A stretch of DNA of 64,000 nucleotides, taken from positions 62,001 to 126,000 of the forward strand of contig NC_004663.1 in assembly GCF_000011065.1 (NCBI RefSeq). Reading direction: 5' to 3'. The notes beneath the pieces were generated by a model. That model did no database searches. It had not been told where the DNA came from and worked only from the letters and a program-made list of their open reading frames with translations. Made by a program: the position numbers and the translations under genes. Within the stretch, counting starts at the first letter, position 1. Each line of letters opens with the position of its first letter. Of this stretch, positions 62,349-64,000 are shown in pieces. The stretch is from Bacteroides thetaiotaomicron VPI-5482. Its GTDB lineage: Bacteria > Bacteroidota > Bacteroidia > Bacteroidales > Bacteroidaceae.

Positions 62349-63536
62349 TCATAATTTCATCTGACGTTTTATTTCATCATCCACTACCGTCATCATACCC
62401 TCTACTTGCGCCAGTGCCAGCATACGTCCATAAAAAGAATAGCCTGGATTATACCCCTTGTCTTCATCTCCCAGCATCATTCTCCCGTGATCAATGCGCA
62501 TAGGTAATCCCGGATTTTCTTTCTCAAAGATTCGGATAAGGTCAATGATATGTCCTCTTCCTGCCAGGTGAGAACTTTCAATGAAGTTTCCACCCGGCAT
62601 GGCGGCTGTGCTGCGTAGGTGTATAAAGTGCGTACGTTTAGCAAACTTCTTTGCCAATTCGCGGGTATCATTGTGTTCGCCGGCACTCAAGGAACCTGCA
62701 CAGAATGTCAGTCCGTTGTGCGGATTGTCTACTGCATTCAGGAACCAGGCTATATCTTCTTCATTGGTGACGATACGAGGAAGACCAAGAACCTGGAATG
62801 GAGGATCGTCGGGATGCACGCACATATTCACTCCGTATTCTTCGCAAACCGGCATAATGGCAGAAAGAAAGTGACACATATTTTCTCGCAGGATGTCACG
62901 GTTAATATCTTTGTACAAAGTTAACAACCGTTTGAAAAGGACGACCGGTTCTTTGTCTCCTTCTTTGATGTTCCCATTGACAAATCCTTGTGTCTTAACG
63001 ATAATGGTATCAATCAGATCATCCTTCTCTTTTTCGGTGATCACTTGATCCAGTTCGGAAACTTTATGAAGTTCTTCTTCCGTATAATCCTTTTCAGCCC
63101 CTTCCCGTTCCAGTATCTTCATGTCGAAATAGGCGAAACGGATACGGTCATAATACAATGAGCTAGTACCGTCGGGGCAGAGGTACTGCAAGTCTGTACG
63201 TATCCAGTCGATGACTGGCATAAAGTTATAGCAAACAGTTTTTATTCCACATTTACCTAGATTGGTAAGGCTTACTTTGTAGTTCTCTATCAACTGTTCA
63301 CGTTCTGTCCCACCATATTTGATCGCTTCGCATACGGGCAAACTTTCTACTACAGACCAGCGCAGTCCGTATGATTCTATATAGGATTTCAGAGCATTAA
63401 TCGCTTCTATTGTCCATATTTCTCCGTTCGGTATGTCGTGCAAAGCTGTAACAATCCCTTCCACACCTATTTGCCGGAGCATTGGCAAGGTAATCTTGTC
63501 TTTCTTGCCAAACCATCTCCATGTTTTTTCCATCAT
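62349..63536 (-). CDS. uxuA: mannonate dehydratase UxuA
   Basis: 395 residues; ATG 63533 (MEKTWRWFG) one codon in is equally plausible. Converts D-mannonate to 2-keto-3-deoxygluconate. Family motifs: MEKTWRWFGKKDKITLPMLRQIGVEGIVTALHDIPNG, YNFMPVIDWIRTDL, MCVHPDDPPF, HFIHLRS and MRIDHGRMM. It directly follows the mannonate oxidoreductase gene and links the locus to glucuronate use. Confidence 0.93.
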   Translation of the reverse strand: MMEKTWRWFGKKDKITLPMLRQIGVEGIVTALHDIPNGEIWTIEAINALKSYIESYGLRWSVVESLPVCEAIKYGGTEREQLIENYKVSLTNLGKCGIKTVCYNFMPVIDWIRTDLQYLCPDGTSSLYYDRIRFAYFDMKILEREGAEKDYTEEELHKVSELDQVITEKEKDDLIDTIIVKTQGFVNGNIKEGDKEPVVLFKRLLTLYKDINRDILRENMCHFLSAIMPVCEEYGVNMCVHPDDPPFQVLGLPRIVTNEEDIAWFLNAVDNPHNGLTFCAGSLSAGEHNDTRELAKKFAKRTHFIHLRSTAAMPGGNFIESSHLAGRGHIIDLIRIFEKENPGLPMRIDHGRMMLGDEDKGYNPGYSFYGRMLALAQVEGMMTVVDDEIKRQMKL

Positions 63537-63548
63537 AGTTTCTTCTCT

Positions 63549-64000
63549 TTATACGCCGCTGAATGCACTGAATCCACCGTCGATAGGCAACATTGCACCG
63601 GTTACAAAACTGGCAGCTTCGCTACACAAAAATTGTACGGCACCGTTCAATTCTTTAATATCACCAAAACGGTTCATCGGTGTCTTGGCTAAAACCTTTT
63701 TGCTTCTGTCAGTCAGCGAGCCATCCGGATTGATAAGTACGCGACGGTTCTGATCGCCGATAAAGAAACCGGGAGCAATGGCATTTACACGGATGCCGTC
63801 ACCATATTTCAGAGCCATCTCACTGGCAAGCCATTGTGTAAAGTTAGCTACAGCTGTTTTTGCAGCCGAATACCCCGGCACACGGGTGATGGCACTATAA
63901 GCAGCCATAGAAGACACATTGATAATGCAACCTTTTTTCTGCTCTGCCATCACTTTACCAAAGATCATAGACGGATAGACTGTACCGTTCATATTCAGAC
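63549..64000 (-). CDS. SDR-family D-mannonate oxidoreductase (5' end outside window)
   Basis: C-terminal part, 150 visible residues, of a short-chain dehydrogenase: catalytic Ser in INVSSMAAYS, YSAAK (Tyr and Lys), NAIAPGFFIGDQNR, and PIDGGFSAFSGV at the end. The reading frame is open to base 64000 (LNMNGTVYPSM). Neighbour uxuA suggests fructuronate-mannonate conversion. Confidence 0.85.
   Translation of the reverse strand, partial: LNMNGTVYPSMIFGKVMAEQKKGCIINVSSMAAYSAITRVPGYSAAKTAVANFTQWLASEMALKYGDGIRVNAIAPGFFIGDQNRRVLINPDGSLTDRSKKVLAKTPMNRFGDIKELNGAVQFLCSEAASFVTGAMLPIDGGFSAFSGV

Noticed and set aside
1..64000. CRISPR arrays
   Set aside because: No regularly spaced repeats with unique spacers. 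The GGACA series is only 10 bp in period.

Overview
The window is a Bacteroides-type chromosome carrying an integrated conjugative element. The evidence is Bacteroides-style promoters (TTTG, about 20 bases, TAnnTTTG), a fimbrillin-like/GH27 surface glycosidase, a SusD-like gene relic, a complete CTnDOT-type tra/mob gene set and polysaccharide-lyase genes. No CRISPR array and no rRNA were seen; there is one tRNA gene.

Left flank (1-10895): the 3' part of a secreted alpha-galactosidase, an OmpA-family outer-membrane protein, a SusD-like gene broken three times (in-frame stop, frameshift, IS insertion), then a peptide-export pair (signal-peptidase-like protease and a frameshifted ABC exporter), a transposase remnant and a small excisionase-like HTH gene. 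This is a degraded accessory region.

Integrated element (about 10896-49277, 38.4 kb): it is bounded by a 14-bp direct repeat and lies next to a tRNA-Ser(GGA) gene whose 3' end resembles that repeat. From the left it has a tyrosine integrase, ORF6N, RadC-like and ArdA genes, then an AT-rich two-gene cargo (HEPN-like plus HNH-like zinc protein). The leftward tra operon (traA to traQ, 28.9-17.1 kb) encodes the mating apparatus. The rightward mobA-mobB-mobC genes encode DNA processing and coupling, followed by a DUF3945 protein and topoisomerase III. A reductase-like cargo gene, HTH/primase-helicase/HTH genes and an orphan RteC regulator come next. The right arm is an arsenic operon (arsR, arsE-F-G, arsD-arsA, arsC, acr3, a MerT-like protein, an ArsP-like permease and a Cys-rich peptide) under a good promoter with two ArsR-like palindromes. 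Helically phased GGACA repeats occur at both ends, before the tra operon, inside traD and before the DUF3945 gene. They look like an element-wide protein-binding code.

Right flank (49278-64000): tRNA-Ser, fabH, a three-subunit NAD-linked [FeFe]-hydrogenase operon, a structured noncoding region with a strong terminator, a heparinase II/III-family lyase, a large beta-helix/alginate-lyase-like/CBM-like enzyme, a small lipoprotein, and uxuA with an SDR mannonate oxidoreductase. The lyase and uxu genes together suggest uronate-containing polysaccharide breakdown.

Limits: all family names come from motif recognition by eye, with no database search. Several apparent frameshifts (IS transposase, ABC exporter, primase-helicase) could be real or assembly errors.
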